64,000 nt of DNA from PGYR01 sp040264895 (GTDB taxonomy: Bacteria; Bacteroidota; Ignavibacteria; Kapaibacteriales; UBA2268): the NCBI GenBank assembly GCA_040264895.1, contig JBDQHL010000002.1, forward strand, positions 14,064-78,063, given 5' to 3'. The notes beneath the pieces were generated by a model, which ran no database searches, was not told the DNA's origin, and saw only the letters and a list, made by a program, of their open reading frames with translations. Made by a program: the position numbers and the translations under genes. Below are positions 17,129 through 25,147 of the stretch, in pieces (within the stretch, counting starts at the first letter, position 1; each line of letters opens with the position of its first letter).

Positions 17129-18493
17129 TTACAATATATACTTACTCAAGTCAGTACTTGTAGCAATCTCGTCCAGATGGTCTTTAACAAACTTCTCATC
17201 TATCGATAGCTCTGCTTCATCTAAGTCAGCAGGTGCATTGTATAGTATTTCCTCGAGCAATGTAGTGAGTATAGTGTGCAATCGTCGTGCACCTATATTT
17301 GTTATTTCCTCATTCACATCAGCTGCCGTCTTTGCTATTTGGCGAATACCGCTCTCATCAAATTCTAACTGCACGCCTTCTGTTTCTAACAATGCTTGGT
17401 ACTGCTTTATCAGTGCATTCTTCGGTATTGTCAATATCTTAACAAAGTCATCTTCGGTAAGTGAGTTTAGTTCTACCCTAATTGGGAAACGTCCCTGCAA
17501 TTCAGGAATCAAATCCGATGGTTTAGACACATGGAATGCACCCGAAGCTATGAACAATATGTGGTCAGTATGCACTATACCATGCTTTGTGTTTACAGAC
17601 GAACCCTCGACTATTGGGAGCAAATCACGCTGTACACCTTCACGCGACACCTCACCGCCACCAGACTTCGAATTGTTTACGGCTACCTTGTCAATCTCAT
17701 CTATGAATACTATACCTGAGTTCTGTGTGCGAGCCAGCGCATCTTTCACAACGGCATCCATATCTATTAACTTATCTGCTTCTTCTTTTATTAAAAGTGG
17801 AAGAGCATCTTTGATTTTTATCTTTCGTTTCTTGCGTTTTTTGGGCATCATATTGCCGAGCATTTCTTGTATGTTTATGCCCATATCGTCCATACCCATT
17901 GGCCCCATTACTGCCATCCCCGATGGACCTTGTTGAGTCAGTTCTAACTCAATGTCACGATCATCCATAACGCCATTTTTCAGCATAGCACGGAATTTTT
18001 CGCGAGTGTCTTTGTTGTCTTCTTCCTCTGCATCATCATCTTTCACAGGTGGAATAAGTATGTCTAATATTCTATCTTCGGCGTTCTTCTCTGCCTTAGT
18101 TTTTATCTTTTCTTCTTGCTCTTCTTTCACCATTTTCACAGCTGATTCCATCAGGTCACGAATCATAGATTCTACGTCACGACCAACGTAGCCAACTTCG
18201 GTGAACTTTGTAGCCTCTACTTTAATGAATGGAGCGCCTGCAAGGCGAGCCAATCTACGTGCTATCTCTGTTTTACCAACACCAGTTGGACCGATAAGTA
18301 TAATGTTATTAGGCATTATCTCATCGCGGATTTCCGTTTGTACATTTTGGCGACGCCATCTATTACGAAGAGCAATTGCAACAGCTTTTTTAGCGTTGTC
18401 TTGCCCTATTATATATTTATTAAGTTCTGTGACTATCTGCTTGGGAGTTAATATATCCTGCGGTATAGCCAGTTTTGGTTCGTTGTTGCTCAT
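17129..18493 (-). CDS. hslU: ATP-dependent protease ATPase subunit HslU
   Basis: 454 residues. N-terminal LTPKQIVTELNKYIIGQDNA is the HslU/ClpY start; Walker A GPTGVGKT at 68-75; inserted I domain (about 110-235), here with a highly charged EEEDNKDTREK stretch and a methionine/glycine-rich segment; Walker B FIDEIDK; sensor regions; C-terminus ending SKYIL, the tail that docks into HslV. Unfolds substrates for the HslV protease in the cytoplasm. hslV lies 9 bases upstream on the same strand; the two form an operon. Confidence 0.97.
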   Translation of the reverse strand: MSNNEPKLAIPQDILTPKQIVTELNKYIIGQDNAKKAVAIALRNRWRRQNVQTEIRDEIMPNNIILIGPTGVGKTEIARRLARLAGAPFIKVEATKFTEVGYVGRDVESMIRDLMESAVKMVKEEQEEKIKTKAEKNAEDRILDILIPPVKDDDAEEEDNKDTREKFRAMLKNGVMDDRDIELELTQQGPSGMAVMGPMGMDDMGINIQEMLGNMMPKKRKKRKIKIKDALPLLIKEEADKLIDMDAVVKDALARTQNSGIVFIDEIDKVAVNNSKSGGGEVSREGVQRDLLPIVEGSSVNTKHGIVHTDHILFIASGAFHVSKPSDLIPELQGRFPIRVELNSLTEDDFVKILTIPKNALIKQYQALLETEGVQLEFDESGIRQIAKTAADVNEEITNIGARRLHTILTTLLEEILYNAPADLDEAELSIDEKFVKDHLDEIATSTDLSKYIL

Positions 18494-18502
18494 TTTTCTC
18501 TC

Positions 18503-19045
18503 TTATATTTCTTCTATCGTTAGGTTAGTGTTGGTGTATATACAGATCTCACCAGCTATATTCAGTCCGTTTTCTACTATCTCTTTTGCACTCATATCCG
18601 TGTTGTTGTATAGTGCTCTGGCAGCCGATAGTGCGTAAGGTCCACCCGAACCAATAGCTAATATGTTGTCATCAGCTTCTATCACATCGCCAGTTCCGCT
18701 TAGTAGCAACCCTTGTGTATCATCCATAGCAATCATCATTGCTTCCAATTTTCTTAGGTATCTGTCCGTTCTCCAGTCCTTAGCCAGCTCAATTGCTGCA
18801 CGCTTTAAGTTACCGCTGTGAGTTTCCAGTTTCGATTCGAACCTACCCAATAATGTGAAAGCATCTGCAGTAGAGCCCGCGAAGCCTACCATTACTTTTC
18901 CGTTGTAAAGCTTTCTTATCTTTGCTGTGCTATGCTTCATTATTGTATTGCCAAGCGTTACCTGACCGTCAGCACCGAGTGCAGTCTTTCCGTTGCGTAC
19001 TACACCGAGCACGGTGGTCGATCTTATTTTTTTGTCATCGTTCAT
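18503..19045 (-). CDS. hslV: ATP-dependent protease peptidase subunit HslV
   Basis: 180 residues. The N-terminal propeptide-like leader MNDDKKIRS precedes the catalytic Thr of TTVLGVVRNGKTALGADGQV; G-rich motifs VGFAGSTADAFTLL and AIGSGGPYALSAARAL follow. Forms the double hexameric peptidase core of HslVU, where the N-terminal Thr is freed by processing. First gene of the hslVU operon. Upstream are an unusual G11 tract and the divergent groESL promoter region. Confidence 0.97.
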   Translation of the reverse strand: MNDDKKIRSTTVLGVVRNGKTALGADGQVTLGNTIMKHSTAKIRKLYNGKVMVGFAGSTADAFTLLGRFESKLETHSGNLKRAAIELAKDWRTDRYLRKLEAMMIAMDDTQGLLLSGTGDVIEADDNILAIGSGGPYALSAARALYNNTDMSAKEIVENGLNIAGEICIYTNTNLTIEEI

Positions 19046-19150
19046 CGTTTTCTATTTCTATTTTTAATCTATAAAATATTCTATTTTTTAACAGAAGTTA
19101 TTAGACGAGTGTGCAAGCTATTTGTTTAGAATGGGCGTGAAAAAAGTTGT

Positions 19151-19161
19151 GGGGGGGGGGG
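19151..19161. repeat. poly-G tract (G11) between hslV and groES
   Basis: Eleven consecutive G in an AT-rich intergenic region, 106 bases upstream of hslV on the minus side and 66 bases before the groESL -7 element. No comparable tract occurs elsewhere in the window. It could be a slippage-prone regulatory tract or a sequencing artefact (poly-G is a known error of two-colour sequencing chemistry). Confidence 0.9.
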
Positions 19162-19226
19162 ATTAATACTTTACACTTATTTCACACTTTTCCACACTCC
19201 CATACAACAAATTAGAGTACAATTCG

Positions 19227-19234
19227 TATTTTTG
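19227..19234 (+). promoter_or_regulatory. candidate groESL promoter -7 element TATTTTTG
   Basis: Matches the Bacteroidota housekeeping -7 consensus TAnnTTTG and directly abuts the CIRCE operator, so transcription would start within or just after CIRCE. I see no good TTTG -33 partner. Confidence 0.5.
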
Positions 19235-19261
19235 TTAGCACTCTAATTGTAAGAGTGCTAA
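19235..19261 (+). promoter_or_regulatory. CIRCE operator (HrcA binding site)
   Basis: Perfect TTAGCACTC-N9-GAGTGCTAA inverted repeat, the HrcA repressor operator, 57 bases before the groES ATG. Predicts heat-shock derepression of groESL by an HrcA protein encoded outside the window. No copy precedes grpE-dnaJ or hslVU. Confidence 0.97.
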
Positions 19262-19317
19262 TAGTTTTTAAAATCAATTTTTTAATATATTTAATAAGTT
19301 AATCGGAGGTTGTTAAA

Positions 19318-19605
19318 ATGGCTTTAACTCCATTGCACGACAGGGTGTTAGTTCGCCCACAAGCACCAGAAGAAAAAACAGCTGGTGGAATTATTATACC
19401 AGATACTGCAAAAGAAAAACCACAAGAAGGTGTGGTAGTAGCAGTTGGTAACGGTAAAGTAAACGAAGAAGGTAAAGTATTGCCTTTGGCTGTGAAAGAA
19501 GGAGACAAAGTACTATACGGCAAGTATGGCGGCACTGAAATCAGTGTTGACGGCGAGGACTTACTTATCATGCGTGAGAGTGACATCTACGCAGTTATTT
19601 CATAA
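19318..19605 (+). CDS. groES: co-chaperonin GroES
   Basis: 95 residues: LTPLHDRVLVRPQAPEEKTA at the start, the mobile loop with TAGGIIIPDTAKEKPQEG (about 20-37), GDKVLYGKYGGTEI, and the terminal IYAVIS. Heptameric lid of GroEL. A strong Shine-Dalgarno GGAGGT (19305-19310) precedes the ATG by seven bases, stronger than those of most genes here, in keeping with high expression. groEL follows 38 bases downstream. Confidence 0.98.
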   Translation: MALTPLHDRVLVRPQAPEEKTAGGIIIPDTAKEKPQEGVVVAVGNGKVNEEGKVLPLAVKEGDKVLYGKYGGTEISVDGEDLLIMRESDIYAVIS

Positions 19606-19643
19606 TTTTAATTAGAATATAAAAGTTTAGGAGTTTAATAAAA

Positions 19644-21284
19644 ATGGCTAAAATCATAGATTTTGACATGAAAGCAAGACAACAGCTAAAAGCAGGTGTA
19701 GATAAGCTAGCTAACGCTGTTAAGGTTACTTTGGGCCCAAAAGGTCGTAATGTAATTATTGATAAAAAATTCGGTGCACCAACTGTAACTAAAGATGGTG
19801 TTACTGTAGCAAAAGAAGTAGAATTAGAAGACCCAGTAGAAAACTTAGGTGCTAACATGGTACGTGAGGTTTCTTCTAAAACTTCAGACGTAGCTGGTGA
19901 CGGTACTACTACGGCAACTGTATTGGCTCAAGCTATATACAGAGAAGGTTTGAAGAATGTAACTGCTGGCGCTAACCCAATGGACCTAAAGCGTGGTATT
20001 GACTTAGCTGTAACAGAAATCAAAGCTGGTTTGGCTTCTATGTCAAGAAACGTAGAAGGCACAAAAGAGATTGCTCAAGTTGGTACTATCTCTGCTAACA
20101 ACGATGACACAATCGGTAACTTGATTGCAGAAGCAATGGAAAAAGTTGGTAAAGATGGCGTTATCACTGTAGAGGAAGCAAAAGGAACTGAGACTTCATT
20201 GGACACAGTAGAAGGTATGCAGTTTGACAGAGGATACTTATCACCTTATTTCGTAACTGACACAGATACAATGGAAACTTCTTTGGAAGATCCGTACATC
20301 TTGATTTACGATAAGAAAATTTCTGCAATCAAAGACGTATTACCAATCTTAGAGAAAGTATCTCAAGCTGGTCGTTCTCTATTGATCATTGCAGAAGATT
20401 TGGAAGGCGAAGCGTTGGCTACATTGGTAGTAAACAAATTGCGTGGTACACTTAAGATAGCTGCTGTAAAAGCACCAGGATTTGGTGACAGAAGAAAAGC
20501 AATGTTAGAAGATATCGCAGTTCTTACTGGCGGTACAGTTATCTCAGAAGAGAAAGGCTACAACTTAGAAGGAGCTAACATTTCTTCTTTGGGTACTGCT
20601 AAGAGAGTATCAATCGACAAAGACAACACTACTATTATAGAGGGTGCTGGCTCGTCTGATGATATCAAACGCAGAATCAACGAAATCAAAACTCAAATCG
20701 AGAAGACTACTTCTGACTATGACAGAGAGAAATTACAAGAAAGATTAGCTAAGCTTTCTGGTGGTGTTGCAGTAATCAAGATTGGTGCAGCAACTGAAGT
20801 AGAAATGAAAGAGAAAAAAGCAAGAGTGGAAGATGCACTTCACGCTACTCGTGCAGCAGTGGAAGAAGGAATAGTACCAGGTGGTGGTGTTGCTTATATC
20901 CGTGCATTAGCTAACTTGAAAGACGTAAAAGCAGAAAACCATGACCAAGAAACAGGCGTAAGCATTGTTCTTAGAGCATTGGAAGAGCCATTACGTCAGA
21001 TAGTAACTAACTGCGGTGGTGAAGCTTCTGTAGTAGTTAACGAAGTTAAGAATGGCGAAGGCGCTTTTGGTTACAACGCAAGAACTGATAAATATGAAGA
21101 TTTATTCGAGTCAGGTGTAATTGACCCAACTAAAGTTAGCCGTGTAGCATTAGAAAATGCGGCATCAGTATCTGGATTATTGCTAACTACTGAAGCAACT
21201 ATAGTTGACAAGCCAGAAGAAGACGCTGGCGGCCACGGTCACCCAGAGATGGGCGGCATGGGCGGCATGGGCGGAATGATGTAA
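19644..21284 (+). CDS. groEL: chaperonin GroEL
   Basis: 546 residues with all hallmark segments: VKVTLGPKGRNVII, GDGTTTATVLAQAI (ATP site), the apical domain, AAVEEGIVPGGGVA, and the flexible GGMGGMGGMM tail. Folds cytoplasmic proteins in the GroES-capped cage. Second gene of the CIRCE-controlled operon. Its coding sequence is undamaged and codon choice looks favoured (abundant GGT, GTA, GAA), as for a highly expressed gene. Confidence 0.99.
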   Translation: MAKIIDFDMKARQQLKAGVDKLANAVKVTLGPKGRNVIIDKKFGAPTVTKDGVTVAKEVELEDPVENLGANMVREVSSKTSDVAGDGTTTATVLAQAIYREGLKNVTAGANPMDLKRGIDLAVTEIKAGLASMSRNVEGTKEIAQVGTISANNDDTIGNLIAEAMEKVGKDGVITVEEAKGTETSLDTVEGMQFDRGYLSPYFVTDTDTMETSLEDPYILIYDKKISAIKDVLPILEKVSQAGRSLLIIAEDLEGEALATLVVNKLRGTLKIAAVKAPGFGDRRKAMLEDIAVLTGGTVISEEKGYNLEGANISSLGTAKRVSIDKDNTTIIEGAGSSDDIKRRINEIKTQIEKTTSDYDREKLQERLAKLSGGVAVIKIGAATEVEMKEKKARVEDALHATRAAVEEGIVPGGGVAYIRALANLKDVKAENHDQETGVSIVLRALEEPLRQIVTNCGGEASVVVNEVKNGEGAFGYNARTDKYEDLFESGVIDPTKVSRVALENAASVSGLLLTTEATIVDKPEEDAGGHGHPEMGGMGGMGGMM

Positions 21285-21355
21285 TTCAGACACAACAGCT
21301 CTGAACTTGGTCACTGAGCATGTCGATGTGCCCAAAATTCAACCCCAAAACATAC

Positions 21356-21388
21356 AAACCCACTATCATTTCGGTAGAGGGTTTTTTT
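21356..21388 (+). terminator. intrinsic terminator after groEL
   Basis: AACCCACTATC pairs with GGTAGAGGGTT (two mismatches) and is followed by T7. Ends the groESL transcript. Confidence 0.75.
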
Positions 21389-21436
21389 GTTGACTATTCT
21401 TTACCATTATCAAAAACTCAAAACCTTATTTATTCG

Positions 21437-21444
21437 TATCTTTG
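21437..21444 (+). promoter_or_regulatory. candidate promoter -7 element TATCTTTG before the enoyl-CoA hydratase
   Basis: Fits TAnnTTTG, 35 bases before the ATG at 21479 and just beyond the groEL terminator. Confidence 0.45.
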
Positions 21445-21478
21445 TATAAATTTAGAATAACAAAAAGACAGAAAAGAT

Positions 21479-22240
21479 ATGAATCCGAATGGCGATGTAA
21501 ACATACAAATTGAAAACAACATAGCTACAATTGAATTTTATCATCCATCGAGCAATGCCTTACCTGGCAATGTGCTAAGAAAACTAGCAGAAACAATAGA
21601 TGAAGCTGGTAACAATGATGACGTTAGAGTCATTGTCCTTAAATCAGGTGGTGACAGAGCATTCTGTGCTGGTGCTTCGTTCGATGAATTAATTGCAATA
21701 ACAGATTACCCAACTGGAAAAAATTTCTTCATGGGATTCGCCTTAGTTATAAACGCTATTCGCAAATGTCCTAAATTCGTTATCGCAAGAGTGCAAGGAA
21801 AAGCCGTTGGTGGTGGTGTAGGAGTTCTTTCTGCTGCTGACTATACATTGGCTACAAAATACTCTTCAGTCAAACTGAGTGAGCTTGCTTTGGGTATTGG
21901 ACCATTTGTTATTGGCCCAGCAGTTGAGCGTAAGGTTGGTAAATCAGCATTTTCACAGATGTCTATTGACTATGATTGGTATGATGCTGAGTGGGCTAAA
22001 AACAGAGGATTCTACGCAGAAGTCTACGATGATATTGAAGCATTAGACAAAGCCGTTGCAGAATTCGCTACTAAGATGGCGGGCAATAGCCCAGATGCTA
22101 TGGCAGAGCATAAGAAAGTAACTTGGGCTGGCACTGAAGATTGGGATAAATTATTAGAAAGTAGAGCTGAGATCAGCGGAAGGTTAGTGCTATCTGATTT
22201 TACAAAAAATTACATTAAACAATTTAAAGAAAAGAAATAA
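21479..22240 (+). CDS. enoyl-CoA hydratase/isomerase family protein
   Basis: 253 residues of the crotonase fold: oxyanion-hole motif DRAFCAGASFDEL (about 59-71), AVGGGVGVLSAADYTLATKY (second oxyanion glycine), and KLSELALGIGPFVIGPAVER. Closest family in my judgement is methylglutaconyl-CoA/short-chain enoyl-CoA hydratase, acting in leucine or fatty-acid breakdown; the substrate is not settled by sequence. The stop codon TAA overlaps the ATG of the exonuclease gene (TAATG), so the two are translationally coupled although functionally unrelated. Confidence 0.85.
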   Translation: MNPNGDVNIQIENNIATIEFYHPSSNALPGNVLRKLAETIDEAGNNDDVRVIVLKSGGDRAFCAGASFDELIAITDYPTGKNFFMGFALVINAIRKCPKFVIARVQGKAVGGGVGVLSAADYTLATKYSSVKLSELALGIGPFVIGPAVERKVGKSAFSQMSIDYDWYDAEWAKNRGFYAEVYDDIEALDKAVAEFATKMAGNSPDAMAEHKKVTWAGTEDWDKLLESRAEISGRLVLSDFTKNYIKQFKEKK

Positions 22241-22902
22241 TGTACCTCTTCTTCGATACTGAGACAAGTGGTTTACCCAAAAACTATGATGCACCGATTT
22301 CTGATTTGGAGAATTGGCCATACATAGTACAAATTGCATGGTTAGAGCAAGATAAATACGGTAATGACATATCCACTGGTAACTACTATGTAACTCCATC
22401 TGGGTTTGACATTAGTCCTGATTCTGAGAAAATACACCGTATTAGTAAAGAAAAAGCAACGGATTTGGGCTACCCAATTACAGACGTGTTAGAAGTTTTC
22501 ATTGCTATAATTAAGAAATCGCAATTCATAGTAGCTCACAATGTTGAGTTTGACTACAATGTACTTAGTGCAGAGTTTGCACGCCATTACATAAAAAGTG
22601 ACATAGCCGAGAAGAAGAAGATTTGTACTATGCAAGAAACGATAGAGTTTTGCAACTTGCCTGGCAGCAATGGTTTGAAATATCCCCGTTTGTCGGAACT
22701 TTACTACAAGCTATTTGCCAAAAATTTTGATAATGCTCATGACGCCAAAGCGGACATAGATGCAACTGCAGAAGCTTTTTGGGCGCTGAAGCAACGCGGT
22801 GTTATCGATGAATTCAACCTGAGAACTGAACAAATAATTGGGGTTAAAAAGAAGCAAGAAGAAGAAACAGACGATGATGATTCGAGTATGTCGTTGTTTT
22901 AA
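22240..22902 (+). CDS. 3'-5' exonuclease, DnaQ-like (DEDDh)
   Basis: 220 residues. Exo I FFDTETSG (D6, E8), Exo II HNVEFDYNVL (about 99-108) and Exo III HDAKADIDAT (about 166-175) give the DEDDh active site of DnaQ-type exonucleases. The acidic tail (EEETDDDDSS) is unusual. Not fused to a polymerase or UvrC-type domain, so a repair or proofreading role separate from the replicase is possible. Confidence 0.88.
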   Translation: MYLFFDTETSGLPKNYDAPISDLENWPYIVQIAWLEQDKYGNDISTGNYYVTPSGFDISPDSEKIHRISKEKATDLGYPITDVLEVFIAIIKKSQFIVAHNVEFDYNVLSAEFARHYIKSDIAEKKKICTMQETIEFCNLPGSNGLKYPRLSELYYKLFAKNFDNAHDAKADIDATAEAFWALKQRGVIDEFNLRTEQIIGVKKKQEEETDDDDSSMSLF

Positions 22903-22915
22903 TAGTAGATTTATT

Positions 22916-23140
22916 CTAACCACTCTCATCTAGTATTTCTAAATCACTTCCTGAGATTGAATCCTTTTTAACCTTCTTACTTTGGTTTTTCCTCAGAAAT
23001 TCTTGTTGTGCAGGCGTAAAAAGATTTTCTTTATCAATATAATTATTAATAACTTTTATAACAGATAGTAAGAACTCTTCATCGTCAGTATCTTTAACTA
23101 TACTTATAATTTCTTCCTTTATTCTATCTACTTCAGTCAT
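22916..23140 (-). CDS. small acidic protein of unknown function
   Basis: 74 residues, no signal peptide or membrane segment. Predicted helical N-terminal half (EVDRIKEEIISIVKDTDDEE) with FTPAQQEFLRKNQ in the middle and an acidic end. The size and the helix-plus-tail layout recall antitoxin proteins of toxin-antitoxin pairs, but there is no toxin gene next to it and I do not recognise the family. Convergent with the exonuclease, divergent from mnmA. Confidence 0.5.
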   Translation of the reverse strand: MTEVDRIKEEIISIVKDTDDEEFLLSVIKVINNYIDKENLFTPAQQEFLRKNQSKKVKKDSISGSDLEILDESG

Positions 23141-23171
23141 TATAATTCCTTACATTAATGAATTAAAATAT

Positions 23172-23179
23172 TAGTTTTG
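23172..23179 (+). promoter_or_regulatory. candidate mnmA promoter -7 element TAGTTTTG
   Basis: Fits TAnnTTTG, 48 bases before the mnmA ATG, in the short divergent region shared with the small minus-strand gene. Confidence 0.4.
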
Positions 23180-23227
23180 TATTCTAATATAACAAAATAT
23201 CTGAATATATAAACGTATTATAAAATT

Positions 23228-24400
23228 ATGGCAAGAATAGCAATAGGTTTATCAGGCGGGGTTGACTCTGCAGTATCAGCGCACTTACTTAAAGAGCAAG
23301 GGCATGATGTTATTGCAATGTTTATGCAAAATTGGGATGACCCAACTGGCACACTTCGAGGTGATTGTGAGTGGGAAGAAGACTTTGAAATTGCTCAGCT
23401 GGTTGCACGCCATTTAGATATACCTATTCACCATATTAATCTAAGCAATGAGTACAAATCGCGTGTAGCTGATTATATGTTTGCAGAATACGAAGCTGGC
23501 AGAACACCCAATCCAGATGTACTTTGCAATCGAGAGATAAAGTGGGATGTCTTCCTAAAGGCAGCACTCGAATACGATGTAGATTTGGTAGCAACTGGAC
23601 ACTACTGCCAAAAAGATGAGGTGGATGGTCAATATCGTTTGCTAATGGGTAAGGATAGCAATAAAGATCAGAGCTACTTCCTGTGTCAGCTTGACCAAGA
23701 AATGCTTCGCTATGCACACTTCCCTATTGGTGGACTTTCGAAACCAGAAGTTAGAGAAATAGCCAAGTCGCTAAAATTACCAAATTATGATAAAAAGGAC
23801 TCGCAAGGTCTATGCTTTATCGGTAAGATTGACCTGCCTACGTTCTTAAAACAAAAGTTAGAACCCAAGCGAGGCGACGTAATTGAGATTCCTGACAAAG
23901 AGCACAATTGGAACATAGGTGAAAACCTATTAGACCAATGTATGCTCGATGAAGTCTGCTATCCAGTTCCTATGTGGGCTAGCGATGGCCATAAATTAGG
24001 ACAACATGATGGTGCTCATTTCTTCACTGTAGGGCAAAGACGTGGACTTGCAATAGGTGGAACTAAGTTGCCTCTATTCGTAATAGGAACCGATGTTAAA
24101 AATAATATAATATACACTGGACAAGGCGAAAACCACTATGCACTAAATCGTCCTGGCATTCACATTAAGGCTAGCGAAGTACATTGGGTTCGTCCATCGC
24201 AAGAGATGAAAATAGACGAAATTCGCGAATACGATGTTAAAATTCGTTACCGACAACCCAATCAAAAAGCAAAACTAATCCGTAAGGAAAACGGTGTATA
24301 TATTATATTCGATGAGCTACAGAAAGGAGTTGCAGTAGGTCAATTCGCTGTTTGGTATGATGGTGATGAGCTTATTGGCTCAGGGGTTATCTTCGCATAA
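23228..24400 (+). CDS. mnmA: tRNA-specific 2-thiouridylase MnmA
   Basis: 390 residues. PP-loop GLSGGVDSAVSAHLL (about 8-22), NPDVLCNREIKW with the catalytic cysteine, DSQGLCFIGK with the second cysteine, GHYCQKDE, FFTVGQRRGLAIGG and the C-terminal beta-barrel. Transfers sulfur to U34 of tRNA-Lys, -Glu and -Gln. A central segment (about 215-240) is longer than in E. coli MnmA, as is common in Bacteroidota. A terminator follows at 24453. Confidence 0.96.
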   Translation: MARIAIGLSGGVDSAVSAHLLKEQGHDVIAMFMQNWDDPTGTLRGDCEWEEDFEIAQLVARHLDIPIHHINLSNEYKSRVADYMFAEYEAGRTPNPDVLCNREIKWDVFLKAALEYDVDLVATGHYCQKDEVDGQYRLLMGKDSNKDQSYFLCQLDQEMLRYAHFPIGGLSKPEVREIAKSLKLPNYDKKDSQGLCFIGKIDLPTFLKQKLEPKRGDVIEIPDKEHNWNIGENLLDQCMLDEVCYPVPMWASDGHKLGQHDGAHFFTVGQRRGLAIGGTKLPLFVIGTDVKNNIIYTGQGENHYALNRPGIHIKASEVHWVRPSQEMKIDEIREYDVKIRYRQPNQKAKLIRKENGVYIIFDELQKGVAVGQFAVWYDGDELIGSGVIFA

Positions 24401-24452
24401 TTGCCTTACTCTTTTATTCTGATTTTTATAATGCTTAAGTTTGTAAGTGAAC

Positions 24453-24475
24453 AATCCCACAAGTTGGGATTTTTC
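24453..24475 (+). terminator. intrinsic terminator after mnmA
   Basis: AATCCCA-CAAGT-TGGGATT stem-loop followed by TTTTC; lies between mnmA and marC, which therefore has its own promoter or relies on readthrough. Confidence 0.8.
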
Positions 24476-24489
24476 TATTTTAATTATAT

Positions 24490-25098
24490 ATGAGTGTGGT
24501 TATGGAAGGACTTTCAGCGTCAATTTGGTCATCGGCAGTAGTACTATTTTTCCTAATGGATCCATTGGGCAATGTGCCTGTTGTCCTGTCCGTACTCAAA
24601 GACATAGACCCCAAGCGACAAAGAGTAATAATTGCAAGGGAACTACTAATAGCATTATTCATATTGCTTATATTTCTATTTCTCGGCAAACCAATGCTCA
24701 ACTTCCTACATCTGCAACAAGAAGCTGTTACAATCTCTGGTGGAATAATACTTTTGATAATAGGACTAAGGATGATATTCCCATCTCCCGAAGGTATAGT
24801 TGGTCAGCAACCAGAAGGAGAACCGTTCATAGTACCACTGGCTATACCACTAATAGCTGGCCCATCCGTATTGGCAATGCTTATACTGATGACTCAGAAT
24901 GGACCAAACAAAATGACTGATTGGCTTTTTGCGTTGCTAATAGCATGGGGACTTTCAGCTGTAATTCTAATAGCAGCACCTTTCTTACTCAAGCTTTTGC
25001 GTCGCCGTGGACTAACTGCCCTAGAAAGACTAATGGGTATGATATTGGTAATGATATCAGTACAAATGCTTATAAATGGACTTAAATTAGTTACATAA
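24490..25098 (+). CDS. MarC family integral membrane protein
   Basis: 202 residues, six hydrophobic segments (about 10-32, 44-64, 72-92, 118-138, 146-166, 178-198). FLMDPLGNVPVVLSVLKDID at the start and AIPLIAGPSVLAMLILM in the middle are MarC-family signatures. Inner-membrane protein of uncertain function; the old link to multiple antibiotic resistance has been withdrawn. Only 15 bases separate the start from the mnmA terminator region. Confidence 0.88.
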   Translation: MSVVMEGLSASIWSSAVVLFFLMDPLGNVPVVLSVLKDIDPKRQRVIIARELLIALFILLIFLFLGKPMLNFLHLQQEAVTISGGIILLIIGLRMIFPSPEGIVGQQPEGEPFIVPLAIPLIAGPSVLAMLILMTQNGPNKMTDWLFALLIAWGLSAVILIAAPFLLKLLRRRGLTALERLMGMILVMISVQMLINGLKLVT

Positions 25099-25101
25099 AA
25101 A

Positions 25102-25128
25102 AAGCCCAACTAGTACTAGCTGGGCTTG
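25102..25128 (-). terminator. intrinsic terminator, minus strand
   Basis: AAGCCCA-ACTAGTACTAGC-TGGGCTT; on the minus strand the stem is followed by T7. It ends the minus-strand gene whose stop is at 25148 and lies just past the marC stop. Confidence 0.8.
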
Positions 25129-25147
25129 GTAAAAGATTGTTAGAATT

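Noticed and set aside
17238..17936. Long open frame opposite hslU
   Set aside because: It is the antisense of the conserved HslU coding region with low-complexity Ser/Ile-rich translation and no start signal; the same applies to the frame opposite murA at 55764-56357.
22916..23140. Toxin-antitoxin pair
   Set aside because: The small protein resembles an antitoxin in size only; no toxin-like gene adjoins it on either side.
24447..24920. Plus-strand frame overlapping marC
   Set aside because: It runs out of frame over the MarC gene and gives a serine/threonine/asparagine-rich product with no family; MarC has clear membrane helices and signature motifs.
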